A stretch of 64,000 bases of DNA from Megascapheus bottae (GCA_024803745.1 JANJXV010000024.1:19291927-19355926); one strand, 5' to 3'. Positions 46,516 through 58,571 are shown, numbered from the stretch's first letter. A program made the numbers and translations. The notes: generated by a model not told the origin, from the sequence alone.

Positions 46516-47390
46516 TTTTTAAAAAAGGTTAAGCACTAAAGGCTTAACATCCTTGAAATTTACAGCTTAGTAATTAAAACTAAAATTTACTTCAGATGGT
46601 TGTGCGAGGGAGTTACAATTTAGCATTTGCAATTGTAGGAATGGTAAATCTTGATTAGTCACTCCTACCACCAGTCACATGATTTCCCACTTCATTTTCA
46701 CACACACATGTTGAATTATGGCTATATTTGTCCACCTTCCACTACAGCTTAGTAATATATTTACAGTGAAATTTACATTGTAAACCTCCCAAGAAGGAGA
46801 GATGATGGGAGGCAAGATTCCGAATTTATCCATAGCTTCTGAGAAATATTTTATAGAAGAGTGCTAGAGAAAACCATTGATCTTGATGAATATTTGGTTA
46901 ATCTTTTTTAGTCTATGAATCTTAGATCACTTTACTATTTAATATTTCCTTTTACAAACAGCATGTACACCTACCTACCTGTCACAGCACCAAATGCACA
47001 GTAAGTTTTTAATGAACAATACCTACACTTTTGTTCAGAATGCATACTTATTAAATCAGAAACATTCATATCTCTGCTGTTGAAGTTCTAAAGCTATTCT
47101 GCACTCATAAGCTCTAAAATGGTAGTTGGAGACCATTCATTATGAAAGATAGCTTTGTATACATTGAAATGGTGGAACAAATGTGGTATTGTAAATACCA
47201 CATTCAGACCACTCTGTAGATTTTATTTCTAGAACCAAGATCAGGTTTGTGTGTTTGAAATAATAGTTCTCAAAGTAGATTTCAGCTGCATTTCTGTGTG
47301 AGATTTTCATCATACATTTTAGTGTTAAACAATATGTTGTGTTGCGGTGCAGAAACAGATATGATAATTCAGCTCTTAAGCTAGTCATTT
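46516..47390. other. Intron 8 stretch, unassigned
   Basis: No recognised repeat or exon. Confidence 0.4.
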
Positions 47391-47465
47391 AGCCTTGAGC
47401 CAAAAAGGTATTGTGAGCATGTGGGACCCTGAGTTCAAGACCCAGTACCAGTACAGAAAAAGAAG
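47391..47465 (+). repeat. Geo-half fragment, forward
   Basis: tagccttgagccaaaaagg, then ccctgagttcaagacccag. Confidence 0.55.
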
Positions 47466-47549
47466 CCACTCTTCACTAAATATATTTTAAATATTTTTTT
47501 CATAAACAGGTTACCTATTATTTTTAATGAGTTAAATTTAAATTAGTAA

Positions 47550-47749
47550 TTTTTGTGTGTGTGAGCCAGTCCTGGGGCTTGAACTCAGGGCCTGAGCACT
47601 GTCCTTGGTCTTTTTCAAGGCTAGATCTCTACCACTTGAACCACAGCACCACTTCTGGCTTTTTTCTATATATGTGACACTGAGGAACCAAATTGGGTCT
47701 TCATGCATGCCAAGGAAAGCACTCTACCACAAGGCCAAACTCCTGCCCC
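47550..47749 (-). repeat. IDL-Geo SINE, reverse, with target duplication
   Basis: agccagtcctggggcttgaa to aaactcctgcccc. Duplication taaattagtaa at 47539-47549 and 47750-47760. It ends 230 bases before exon 9. Confidence 0.94.
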
Positions 47750-47978
47750 TAAATTAGTAAATTTTTTTGGAAAGTCTCCTTGCATATGGTAAATTTTGGT
47801 TGATAGAATCTGCACAGATAACACTTCCTTGGATTTCTCTTGTTTTTAACATTTTACCCCAGAGTCCTAAGATCAGAAAATTCCTTGGCAATTAAGTTTA
47901 GCAAAAATATCCATACAAAAAGTGACATTTCACCAGTCATTTTTAAAAACCTTTATTGTATGCTTTTTTTCTCTTTAA

Positions 47979-48434
<456 letters not shown>

Positions 48435-48960
48435 GCAATTTACCACTCTAAGAATCCCTTATTTAACACCGAGTTGTCAGTACAACTTAAAAATGATGAT
48501 TTAGTTGGTGAATCCATTTTCATTTACTGTTCATTACCCTCCAGTTCTAATGGGAGATCAATGTTTATCTTCCCAAAGAACCCATACTTGTGATGGATGG
48601 GAAAAGCTGTGTACCTGTAATTCCTAGGTCAGTGCTTCAGAATGGCTCATTTCAGTGGCCAGTTCTCTCTGGAGAAAGTGATTAGAAAACCACATTCTGC
48701 CCAGTAGAATAGGGCAGGACTTAGAGCTCTTTAGAATCTTAGCTTCTTCAATCTTTATCTCTGAGCAAACATCCCACCCACATGTCTTCATGTAGCAATC
48801 CTCATTCTCAGTTAATTCTTCTGTAACTTACATTCTACTCGTTTCTGCAAAAGATTTGAAGTGATTGTGATATATGACACATATAAAATGGAATGGTGTT
48901 TAAAAGACCTAGGCTAAGAATTTTTACTACTCTTAACAAATCAGGCCAGAATTTGGGTTG
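48435..48960. other. Intron 9 stretch, unassigned
   Basis: No recognised repeat or exon. Confidence 0.4.
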
Positions 48961-49036
48961 GCTTCTATTTTTGTTGGCAGTGCAGGGGTTTGAACTGAGG
49001 TTTGTATTTGCTAGGAAAGTACTCCACCATACCTCT
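48961..49036 (-). repeat. ID-like SINE fragment, reverse
   Basis: ggcagtgcaggggtttgaac then gaaagtactccaccatacc. Confidence 0.55.
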
Positions 49037-49194
49037 TCATCTTAGCTCAGAAATTATTCATACCCAAGGACAAAAACCACAGAATATATTTATTACCATC
49101 TAATGAAAAGGAAACATTAGGGGGAGAACGTTTTTACTACTAGGAGGAATATATGCGGGCTTTCTGGTTTTGTTTAGGCTTTGAAGGGAAAAGA

Positions 49195-49322
49195 GGACTT
49201 GAGATAGGGTCTTTTCCAAATAGCCCCAGGCTGTCCTTGAATTACATGATCCTCTTACCTCTCATCCTATCTCAGCCTCCTGAGTAGCTAGGATTATAGA
49301 TGTGAGCCACTGCCATCCATCT
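49195..49322 (-). repeat. B1-like SINE, reverse
   Basis: gagatagggtcttttccaa, then ccaggctgtccttgaatta, then ctcagcctcctgagtagc. Confidence 0.72.
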
Positions 49323-50157
49323 GCATACCAATTTTAAACTTTCAATCCAAGTTTTACAGAAAGTACATAGCAAACAATTTTAAAAGACCTTTGGTGAATG
49401 TCCTGTGGAGATACATGCTTTAGACACCAAGGAGCACACCTGGCAGAGCTGAAAACAGGAAACTTGAGGGTAGAATGACATCATACAAGTGGACTACAAA
49501 AATTACTGAAGTTTTTGTGGAGCCACATGTGGGAAGAAGAACAAACATACTCTTAAGAGCCTACATTGCATGTGTTAATACTGCTCTTAAATGTCGGAGT
49601 CACACTAGAATAGTTTACTAGAACATGGTCAAATCCATCATGTCACTTAATTGCCTTTCCACTAACAGTGAGGAAGATAGATATTGTGTGAGGAGAATTA
49701 TGTAAATAATAAACAGCAAGCAGGCAGAGTGACCACTGTAGCCTGCTTTTTTCCAAATTGCTTTTGATCTCTGTCCATTTGTCAGTTTTAGTAATTCGTG
49801 TAATTTATGTAGGGGATAGCCTACATAGGTGAGCACTAGGTGAGCTATCCAACCTGACTTTCCCACTTAGAAATAGCTTTCACATTAGTGGCTCTTACCT
49901 TATCTACTGTTATTTTTTTTATGTACTCTCTATTCTAGACCTTTGTTTCCTTTTTGTCAGTTCTGGCCAAATATCCATATCTATATTCACCAATTAGTTT
50001 AACATGTCCTGTAAACTTTACATAGTTCTGCTGCCTCACATTCTTAGTTTCCTACCAGTTTTTTTGTCTGTGTTTTGGGAAATGCCTGTACATAAGCTGG
50101 TAAGTCTGTGTATCTGGCTCAGTGGAGGTGTGCAGACTATATTGCCCATGAATACAG
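49323..50157. other. Intron 9 stretch, unassigned
   Basis: No recognised feature. Confidence 0.4.
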
Positions 50158-50254
50158 GTAAAGATAAAGTCTTACTATGATAGCTTCAAACTCACAGTCT
50201 TACCTTCATTTCCCAAGTGCCGGAATTTTAGAAGTACACTACCATACCCAACAC
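50158..50254 (-). repeat. B1-like SINE, reverse
   Basis: agtcttactatgatagcttc, then cccaagtgccggaatttt, then ctaccatacccaac. Confidence 0.6.
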
Positions 50255-50696
50255 AAAGTCTGTTTTCTTTAGGGATACTCAACTCTCATAATATCTTAAC
50301 AGCTAGCTAAAAACCAGTACACATTTTGGTAATGGTAAGATGAGCTACATTTGGTTTGAATCCTGAGTATTGCATTTTATTTGCTGTTTGATTTTTTTCA
50401 AGTTTCCTAAGCTTTCTTACCTTTAGTGTCCTCATTCATAAGTCAAAGGTATTCACTTCATAGGGTTCAATGACAGAGCTCAGTAAGATCTGAAACTCAT
50501 TAACTTTTAAATATTACTAATACCAAATCATTCGTTAGGAATGATTTGTTACGACCTTGGTTTCAGACTCTTTGTTCAAAGCTCAGATTTATTCCTTGCT
50601 ATCTTTATTAATCTTGAGTGGTTACTTAATTTCTCTTTATCTGTTTCCTTATATGTAAAATAAAAAGAATCCTACCTCAAAGGATTATTGTCAAGA
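50255..50696. other. Intron 9 stretch, unassigned
   Basis: No recognised feature. Confidence 0.4.
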
Positions 50697-50706
50697 GTAA
50701 ATGAAT

Positions 50707-50900
50707 GGGGCCAGGAGTATGGCCTAGTGGTAGTTTGCTTGCCCAGCATGAACAAAATCCTGGCTTTGATTCCTTGGTGTCACATACACAGAAAAAGCCA
50801 GAAGTAGTGCTATGGCTCAAGTGATAGAGCACTAGCCTTGAGAAACCTCAAGGACAGTGCTCAGGCCGAGTTCAAGCTCCAGGACTGGGGGGGGGGAAAG
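50707..50900 (+). repeat. IDL-Geo SINE, forward, with G-run in place of poly-A
   Basis: ggggccaggagtatggccta to ccaggactgg, then about ten Gs and AAAG. Duplication gtaaatgaat at 50697-50706 and 50901-50910. Confidence 0.92.
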
Positions 50901-50910
50901 GTAAATGAAT

Positions 50911-51135
50911 CACTAGGAGCAGATAGCTCACATCTATAATCCTAGCTACTCCAGGAGACTGAGATCTAAAGATCAGTTTGCCAACAGGGGCAGGAAAGTC
51001 TACAACACTCTTACCTCCTATAAACTACCAAAAGCCAAAAGCAGAGTTGTGGCTCAAGTGATAGAGCACTAGCCTTGAGCAAAACTGCTCAGGGAGTATC
51101 CAGGCCCTGAGTTCAGATCTCAGGACTGGCACACA
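50911..51135 (+). repeat. B1-like/Geo composite SINE, forward
   Basis: cactaggagcagatagctca, then gctcaagtgatagagcacta, then ctcaggactggcaca. Confidence 0.8.
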
Positions 51136-51154
51136 TATTTGGCACTTGGAGCAA

Positions 51155-51372
51155 TATCTGAGCCAGATGCTTAGGCTCATGCCTGTGATCCCAGCTGCTC
51201 AGGAGTCTGAAACCTAGAGAAGTAGAGGCTTCAATCAGAAAAGTCCACAAAACTCCATCTTGAAAATAAAAATAAAGTGCTAGACCAGAAGCCTGGTTGA
51301 AGTGGTAGAATATCAGTGTAAACAAGCAAGCTAAGTGAAAGTGGTAGGCCCAGTGCTAGCACATACACACAC
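51155..51372 (+). repeat. Diverged composite SINE, forward
   Basis: agccagatgcttaggctcat, then cccagctgctcaggagtctg, then a poor right half ending in CA repeats. Confidence 0.65.
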
Positions 51373-51761
51373 AAAAGCAATATTAGATATTTAATGACAA
51401 CTCAGTAAATGTTAGCAGTTACTATTTCATCATACTTTATTTGAGATTTGAAGCAAGAAGTTTTTTGCAAATATACAATTTAGAAGGACACCAAATAGAA
51501 TTCATCTGCTTTCCTGGTGGCATATATCCATTTTGGTACAAAAATCTCATTCCCATGAGTTCTTAAAAATTCATTTTTAAAAACTGATCATACTCATTCT
51601 GAAAGTCTGCCCTACTCCATTTTTGTAATCTTAGTAAATAGTTCCATTCATCTGTTTCAAGGTTTGTCTTTTTTTTTTCAAATTTTATTTTAAAAAAAAG
51701 ATCTCTCTAACATTTTATATAACGTAATTATTACTGAAGTGGTCAAATTTCTTCTTTCTAG
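51373..51761. other. End of intron 9, unassigned
   Basis: AT-rich up to the exon 10 acceptor; no repeat recognised. Confidence 0.4.
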
Positions 51762-51935
51762 CAATCCCCTCCACGTTTGATAAACTTCCAGAATCACAAC
51801 CCTAAACCCAATGGACCAGTTCCTCCTCCTTATCCTCAACAGCTGAGGTACCCACCAAGCCAGAGTGTACCACGCCAAGCAGTCAAACCCAGCCCCCTGC
51901 AAATGGCTTTCCTGGCTCAACAAGCCATTAAACAG
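51762..51935 (+). CDS. TRIM24: TRIM24 exon 10: Pro/Gln-rich linker
   Basis: The acceptor is cttctttctag ending at 51761 and the donor is CAG|gtacat at 51936. The exon is 174 bases, exactly 58 codons (about 511-568), phase 0 at both ends. It encodes a Pro-, Gln- and Asn-rich stretch ending in [13 protein letters not shown]. This is part of the low-complexity linker between coiled coil and PHD. Several positions differ from the remembered human protein, as expected for a linker under weak constraint. Confidence 0.95.
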
Positions 51936-52388
51936 GTACATATCTACTCTCTCCTCATTTTTCCAATTACACTGAATTTATAGACCCAATCAGTAGGTAA
52001 TAGAGAGCAAGAGTAGATTTGCTTTTTTTTCATTTTTGGTAATGACCTTGGATTAGAAAGTGTATCACAGACAGACCCAGAGGGGTAAAGATAACAGAAA
52101 GAAAGTTGGGATGAACGGGAGAAAGTGAGTTCTCTAGACCCAGTATAATCCAACCCAAGATACGATTTCACAGTTCTGGTGTGTAAATAAACTTTATAGA
52201 TGAGCACAGTATGTTTTCAACAAATCCAGTATGCTAACAAATCCAAGTTGTATTCCACAGAATGTTTCCAGGAGACATCTTATAAACAAATAGTGCGGTA
52301 CAGTTTCAATTTACAATGTGTCTTAATCTGGTAAAGACTAACATTTAAGATACAATTTATCATTTATATTTCTGATACAGTACCTTCA
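51936..52388. other. Start of intron 10, unassigned
   Basis: No recognised repeat. Confidence 0.4.
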
Positions 52389-52397
52389 GGTAAAATT

Positions 52398-52612
52398 CTT
52401 TTTCTTTTTTTCTTTTTTTTTTTTGTCAGTCGTGGGACTTGAATTCTGGGCCTGGGCTCTTCAAGTCAAGACTACTATCCTCTACTGCCTTACCCTTTGA
52501 GCTGCTTCCAGTTTTCTGGTGGTTAATTAGAGATAAGAATCTCATTTGGGCTGGCTTTGAACCACAGTCTCTGAGTAGCTAGGATTATAGGTGTGAGCCA
52601 CCACGCTCGGCT
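52398..52612 (-). repeat. B1-like/Geo composite SINE, reverse, with target duplication
   Basis: T-rich tail, gtcagtcgtgggacttgaat to gagccaccacgctcggct. Duplication ggtaaaatt at 52389-52397 and 52613-52621. Confidence 0.9.
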
Positions 52613-52859
52613 GGTAAAATTATCTAGTGCTCTGAAATCTCACAGCTCCTGAGTCAAGTCTTTCCGGCTAAAGGCTTGTAGGTCACGTTTGGTTTAATTT
52701 TGTTTTGTTTTTTTGTTTTTTTTAACCAAGACCAAGCAAAGATGATGCTATCCTATAGTTTCACAACATTTCGATCAAATCATGTGAAAGTTTTGTTTCA
52801 AGTGTATGTCAGTGTGTCTGTATATATCCAGCTTGACTTTGTCATGACAAAGTTAGTTT

Positions 52860-52952
52860 GTTTTTTAAATCTGAGATGAGTACTTGAACTAGGTATTTGA
52901 CACATATTCATTAAAGGTGCCTTACCACCTGAGCCATGCCTCCAACTCCCAG
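52860..52952 (-). repeat. ID-like SINE, reverse, diverged
   Basis: gagtacttgaactaggtatt, then ccttaccacctgagccatgc. Confidence 0.5.
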
Positions 52953-53330
52953 TTTCTTAAATATTTAAAATTTATACTTAGCTCTAGTTTATTATTAAAG
53001 ATAAAAAGAACCTTATGATACCTTTTAAATTTTTAAATTCTGTTTATTTTCCTAATAATTTTGTGCCTTGGGAAAATTAGTATTTTTTTTAATTTAAGCC
53101 CAACTATAAGATTAATACTTTACATAGTTGTACCACAAGTTAAATTAGTGTCTTAAGTGTTCAGTTGTTCCTTTTACCAATTATATTTAAATAAGTAAAA
53201 GCTCTCACTTTTTTCCCTAAATATCTTCTGACCAAGAATCTAAACACAAATCAGACAAAAATATAGAAGGAAATGTGTTTTAATATATTAACGAATAGTA
53301 GGGCACATAAACTAAGCACTTTCAGATCTT
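52953..53330. other. Intron 10 stretch, unassigned
   Basis: AT-rich, no recognised feature. Confidence 0.4.
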
Positions 53331-53348
53331 AAGAAAATATACTAATCT

Positions 53349-53545
53349 GAGGTGGCCTAGTGGTAGAGTGCTTGCCTAGTATTCATGAAGCCCCAGTTCG
53401 ATTCCTCAATACCACATACATAGAAAAAGCCAGAAGGGGTGCTATGGCTCAAGTGGAAGAGTGCTAGCCTTGAGAAAGCCCAAGGACAGTGCTCAGGCCT
53501 TGAGTTAAAGCCCCAAGGACTGGCAAAAAAAAAAAAAAGAAGAAG
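53349..53545 (+). repeat. IDL-Geo SINE, forward, 5' end missing, with target duplication
   Basis: Starts gaggtggcctagtggtagag, lacking the first dozen bases; complete Geo half; A and GAA tail. Duplication aagaaaatatactaatct (53331-53348) and aagaaaatatgctgatct (53546-53563), 16 of 18. Confidence 0.93.
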
Positions 53546-53563
53546 AAGAAAATATGCTGATCT

Positions 53564-53930
53564 ATATGATAGCCTACATATATTATGTGAGGAAAAACAA
53601 TTTTTGTGAGTTATTAGCTCGTGTATGTGTGTTTCTCATACATAGAAAGACATTCACCAAGTGTAATTGCTCTTCAGAGAGGAGGAGGAGGATGGGCTAT
53701 ATGGAGGGTGAAACATGAGAAGTGGGTAAGAGGGTAAAATAACTTCCACAATCAATTTTATATGGTCTGTGTGTAGTTTTTGCAGCAAAACATACGATTA
53801 GATTGTTTAAAATGCCATACTCTTTCTGTAGTGTAATCCATACAGAGTGGATGTGACTGACAGTTTTTTCTCTTCCATAGTTTGAGATACTTCTCAGTCT
53901 CTCAGTTATTTTCCTTTCCCCTCCCCAGCC
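53564..53930. other. Intron 10 stretch, unassigned
   Basis: No recognised feature. Confidence 0.4.
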
Positions 53931-53935
53931 GATAT

Positions 53936-54385
53936 TTTTTTTTTTTTTTAACCAGTCCTGGGGCTTGAATTCAGGGCCTGGGCACTGTCTCAGAGTTTTG
54001 CTTTTTTTTTTTCTCCTTTGTGAGACTTAAACTCTGGGCCTGGGTGTGTTGTCCCTGAGGTCTTCAACTCAAGGTTACCACCCTACACCTTGAGCCATAG
54101 CACCACTTCTGATTTTCTGGTGGTTAATTGGAGATAAGAGTCTCATGGACTTTAAATGTCCAGGCTAGCCTTGAACCGAGATCCTCAGACCTCAGCCACC
54201 TGAGTAGCTGGGATTACAGACATGAGCTACTGTGCCCAGCTTTGTCCCTGGACTTTCTCAAAGCTAGCATTCTACCACTTCACCCACAGCACCACTTTTT
54301 CTGTGTATGTGGTACTAAGGAATCAAACCTAGGGTTTTGTGTATGCTAAGCAAGCACTCTACCCTAGGCCACGCTCCTGGTCCCC
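53936..54385 (-). repeat. IDL-Geo SINE, reverse, split by a composite SINE
   Basis: Outer parts 53936-54000 (ccagtcctggggcttgaatt) and 54241-54385 (gtccctggactttctcaaag to ctaggccacgctcctgg) form one element. Confidence 0.88.
54001..54240 (-). repeat. B1-like/Geo composite SINE, reverse, nested
   Basis: Poly-T, gtgagacttaaactctgggc to gagctactgtgcccagc, complete. It sits inside the Geo half of an IDL-Geo copy. Confidence 0.9.
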
Positions 54386-54545
54386 CAAAATTTCATTGTG
54401 AAAATTTTCAAACATACCAGAAGTAGGAGGAATTTCATAGAGGACATTCTGTTCTGCATGCTTCATCACATACTGTCTGTATGCCTACGTAGCTATGCAT
54501 TTATCCATCAAGCCATCCAATTTTTTTAATAGAGGTTTTTTGATC

Positions 54546-54706
54546 AGTTGTGGGAATGTTTTTTTTTTTTCTTCGATCCGTTGTAGGGCTTTTGAACTCT
54601 GGCCCTGGGTGCTGTTCCTGAGCTCTTCAGCTCAAGGCTAGTGCTATGCTACTTGGAGCCATAGCACCACTTCAGTTTTTTGGTAGTTAGAGATAAGAGT
54701 CTCACA
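54546..54706 (-). repeat. B1-like/Geo composite SINE, reverse, B1-like half mostly lost
   Basis: tccgttgtagggcttttgaa, then gctcaaggctagtgctatgc, then gatacg-less junction gttagagataagagtctcac. Confidence 0.78.
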
Positions 54707-54909
54707 GATTTTTATTTCTATTACTGGACAAGATCACTAAAGTTTATACTTACCTGTTCCCACCCCTGTATATTTCATGCAAGTTATAATTAAATTCCTA
54801 CAGCAAACTGTCTTCTACATTCCGTGTCTGAAAGAATGACTAAGGTACAGCTCACATTCTAGGCCTAATGATGGATAGCCTGTTTTCCTTCCCTTCCTTG
54901 CTGCTGTAG

Positions 54910-55086
54910 TGGCAGGTCAGCAGCGGGCAGGGTGCCCCCTCAACGGCCAGCAGCACATCCTCCACCCCTTCCAGTCCCACCATCACCAGTGCAGCCGGCT
55001 GTGATGGAAAGAGCTTCAGTTCACCTATGATTGATTTGAATTCATCAGTGGGAGGAGGCTCTTACAATCTCCCTTCTCTACCAGAT
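54910..55086 (+). CDS. TRIM24: TRIM24 exon 11: Ser/Thr-rich linker
   Basis: The acceptor is ttgctgctgtag ending at 54909 and the donor is GAT|gtaagt at 55087. The exon is 177 bases, 59 codons (about 569-627), phase 0 at both ends. It starts with WQ, then a Ser/Thr/Pro-rich run and [12 protein letters not shown], ending NLPSLPD. Human has 58 codons here in my memory. The extra one is a Gly in the gga gga ggc run, a small species difference and not a frameshift. Confidence 0.94.
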
Positions 55087-55498
55087 GTAAGTATGCACAC
55101 AAATTCTCAACATCCTCTTTCAAAAATGGTCAGTGAACCAAAGGAACAAAAGGTGCATGCATGGTCTCCTTGATATGTGGATGTTAGATCCAAACAGTAC
55201 AAGAGCGATGACTCAATGTTCGGGTACCCAAGGTTATGGACATGGTCTTGGAGATATAACTACATACACATAAAAATCTATGATGGGCTATATACTCTGT
55301 AGACATAATGTTATATAGATTGATATGTATCTATGACATACAAACCTCAGCTTAATTTTAATTATTTTCTGAAATCTCTGTGCCAGTGATTGCATGTAGA
55401 GATTCCCTTCTTGAATACTTGTTTGTTAAACATGACATTTGAAATATGATGCAAAAAATCAGTGTTAATAAAAATCTTTCAAAAAAAAAACAAGTGAA
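55087..55498. other. Start of intron 11, unassigned
   Basis: No recognised feature. Confidence 0.4.
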
Positions 55499-55499
55499 T

Positions 55500-55592
55500 T
55501 TGGGAGTCTCTGGGCTGGCTTTAAACCTCAATCTCGAAACTTCAGTCTCCCAAGTAGCTATGATTACAATCATGAGTCCCCAGCATCCAGCA
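55500..55592 (-). repeat. Composite SINE, B1-like half only, reverse
   Basis: gggctggctttaaacctcaa, then ctcccaagtagctatgatta, then gagtccccagcatcc. Confidence 0.7.
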
Positions 55593-55889
55593 AGTATTAA
55601 GTTCTTAATTAGAAATCTATCACTGTTTAGCCTGATAGTGAATTAGGGAAATGGTGTTGTTTTTATGTTGCTTTGGAGAAATCACTTTTTGTTTTCTACT
55701 AAACAGCAATGTACGTATTGAGTTGGTGCTCTAGAATTAAATGTGAACGTGTTGACTTAGGTCATCTATATACTGCATACCCAGAGCATCTGTTCTTAAG
55801 TTGCGGGCCAGTTATTTAGACATCCTGTGATACTTTGAGAAACCTTAACTCCTGTTTGTGTGAAGGCATGATTTCAAAGATAAGTGGTT

Positions 55890-56090
55890 ATTGTTTGTTT
55901 GTTTGTTTGTTTGTTTGTAAGGCTTGAATTCCAGCCTGAGAGCTGACTAGGAGCTTTTTTGGCTCAAGGCACTTTATAACCTGGAATTGGAGATAAGAGT
56001 CTCATAGATTTTCCTGCCTGGGCTTGCTTGATCCTCAGATATCAGCCTTCTGAGTAAGCTAGCCCAAGCCACCTGGACTGGCTAGATCTT
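55890..56090 (-). repeat. (GTTT)n tail and composite SINE, reverse
   Basis: (GTTT)n at 55892-55916, then ggcttgaattccagcctgag, gaattggagataagagtctc, and a shortened end. Confidence 0.75.
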
Positions 56091-56254
56091 CCTCATATTC
56101 AACTGAAACCACATATAACAAGTGGTCATTTGGGCTAGACAGATTATCTGCTATCTGCCTTATACATCTGCATAGGTAAATAGAAGGATATAGTTGGTCA
56201 CTGTTACAGAGATTTGTAGCTACATAAAATTTTCTCTTACCAAACTGGTATGAG

Positions 56255-56606
56255 CGTGTGTGTGTGTATCTTGGGTCCTGAGCACTATACCTGAGAATAT
56301 TTTGCTTCTGGCTAGCATTCTACCACCACCTAAGCCCCAGGTCCACTTCCAGCTTTTTGGTTCTTAAATTTAGATAATCTCACAGCTGGGTTACCTGGTG
56401 GCCCATGTCAGTAATCCTAGCCGAGACTTGAGATCTGAAGGTCAGAGTTCAAAGCCTAGACTCTTATCTCAAATTAACCACCAGAAAAATCAACCAAAAA
56501 AAAAGTCTCATGACTTTCCAATCCGGTCTGACTTTGAACCATGATCCTCAGATCTCAGCCACCTGAATAGCTAGGATTAAATGTGTGAGCCACTGGCATC
56601 GGCCAA
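56255..56606 (-). repeat. Composite SINE, reverse, split by a forward B1-like half
   Basis: Host parts are 56255-56386 and about 56503-56606. The insert (gctgggttacctggtggccc to an A tail) is a forward left half. tctca flanks it. Confidence 0.72.
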
Positions 56607-56902
56607 ATATTTTAAAATACAACTAGCTTTGTTTCTACTTTTAAATGTATACATTGTACAATACTCTCTTTTTAACCATTTTACTTCTGAAATAGGATGA
56701 TGTCCTTAGCATATCCACTAAGGTAGAATATTACAAAGAATTACACTTTTTTCTAGATTGTTTACAAGGAAAATTAATCTATAAAAACTTTCCAAATGTA
56801 TTACTTGATAGTAAATTATTTAAAACTCTCTTACGAGTTTAAAGTGGCTTTTTAATGTTTAAGAGCAATTTTTCCTGCTGAAATAATTTTTCGTTTTTTG
56901 AG

Positions 56903-57038
56903 ATTGATTGTTCCAGTACTATCATGCTGGATAGCATAGTGAAGAAGGATTCTACTACAGATCAGGGCCAGCCAAGACCACCCTCCAACAGAGCGGTTCA
57001 GTCACCAAATTCATCAGTGCCATCACCAGGACTGGCAG
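56903..57038 (+). CDS. TRIM24: TRIM24 exon 12: linker
   Basis: The acceptor is cgttttttgag ending at 56902, with G at -3, an unfavourable base. The donor is CAG|gtaaag at 57039. The exon is 136 bases: 45 codons (about 628-672) plus the first base of Gly673. It begins [10 protein letters not shown] and ends with a Pro/Ser-rich tail, [12 protein letters not shown]. The middle (VKKDSTTDQ) differs from human more than most of the protein. Confidence 0.93.
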
Positions 57039-57107
57039 GTAAAGTCAACTTCCCCTGATTTTATAAATTTGTAATAACAAAAAAAATCTCTCTCTGTCTC
57101 ATTGTGT

Positions 57108-57322
57108 TTTTGTTGTTGTTTTTGCTGGCCCTACCTAGGACTTGAACTCAGGGCCTGGGTGCTGACCCTGACCTTTTTTTGCTCAAAGCTAGTGTTCTAC
57201 ACCTGATTTTCTGGTGGTTAATTGGAGATAAGAATCAAGGACTTTCCTGCTCAGGTTGGCTTTTTGAACCTCGGTCCTCAGATTTCAGGTTCCTGAGTAT
57301 CTAGGATTATGAGCACCCGACT
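57108..57322 (-). repeat. B1-like/Geo composite SINE, reverse
   Basis: (TTG)n-like tail, aggacttgaactcagggcct, ggtggttaattggagataag, then gagtatctaggattatgag. Confidence 0.85.
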
Positions 57323-58116
57323 GTCTCATTCTTTTAAAACCAATGAATAAGATGTATCTTGAATCTTTGTTATTTAAAATTGATATTCTTATGAAAAATA
57401 AAACCAAGGTTGTACCACTTTGTCTTCTCAGCTTCACCAGAATTTATAGGCACTATAGCACTTGAAGAAGATATTAGTGTTATATGTTTATTAATAAATT
57501 AAGCTACCTGGGATATCTCTGAATGTGAGCATATGCAGGTCAGTGTTTTGTGTTAAATTATGGTTTAGGAATTAACATACCTCCACATTTCTTCTGAGAT
57601 AGAAACATTTTAGCACTATTCCTAGAGACCTTGGCAAAATAGAGGTTTAAATGAAAAACAGGAAAGGAAAATTTCTTAAATCTTATCAGTCACATAAGCA
57701 TAAGGCAGTTACAGATTTTAAGTGGAGATGCCTATCCTATTTTAAACACAAAGGTATCACAGAATATGGCAGATGAGCTGTACCTGACAGGTTCATATAA
57801 ATAATGAATATATTTGTATTGTCAAAGAATGTAACAAATACTTTCCTTAAAATATATATTTTATATATATATAATATATATATCCAATAAACAGTAAATA
57901 AAAAACAAAAATGTTTATTCTCACCACTAGTCATAAGAAGAAATAAAATAGATTTGGTTTCTATCTGTGAAACTAGCCAAGATTGAAGTAGTACTAACAC
58001 TCACTGATGTGAGTGTGAAAGAGGGTATGACTTGGCCAAACAGTTCTGGATGCCATTATAGCATCCCAAAAGTCAGGCATTGGACAAAGTTATTCCAATG
58101 CAGGAGGGTTTTTGTT
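57323..58116. other. Intron 12 stretch with an AT-rich run
   Basis: (TA)n-rich at 57850-57885. Otherwise unassigned. Confidence 0.5.
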
Positions 58117-58117
58117 G

Positions 58118-58274
58118 GTGGTGGTTTTGGTTTTGGTCTTTGCTAGTCCTGGGGCTTGAACTCAAGCCCTGAGCATTGTCTTTGAGGTTTTTTCTCAGGG
58201 TTAGTGCTCCAGGGCTTGAGCCACAGCTCTACTTCCAACCTTTTGGCTGTTTTTTTATTGGAGATAAAAGTGTC
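58118..58274 (-). repeat. Composite SINE, Geo half, reverse
   Basis: tgctagtcctggggcttgaa to tattggagataaaagtgtca. Its B1-like half is cut off by the next element. Confidence 0.78.
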
Positions 58275-58410
58275 ACATGGCCTAGTGGTAGAGTGCTTGT
58301 CTAGCATGCATGAAGCCCTGAGTTCTCAGTACTGCACACAGAGAAAAAGCCAGAAGTAGTGGTGTGGCTCAAGTAGTAGAGAGCTAGCCTTGAGCAAATT
58401 CAGGTTGGGC
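58275..58410 (+). repeat. IDL-Geo SINE, forward, truncated at both ends
   Basis: atggcctagtggtagagtgc, then gtggctcaagtagtagag, stopping after ccttgagcaaattc. It lies about 220 bases before exon 13. Confidence 0.82.
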
Positions 58411-58571
58411 AGTATAATCTGTCCTCTACTGTATGACATTGTCACACCAGAGTGTCTAACAAGCCATAACAGACTATCCTCGGAAAGTCACCATTTTATG
58501 AAATTCTACTGTGTTTTCAGTTTCAGCATAGTACTAATGAGTGTGAGTACATTCAGTAGGAAAGATTTTGA

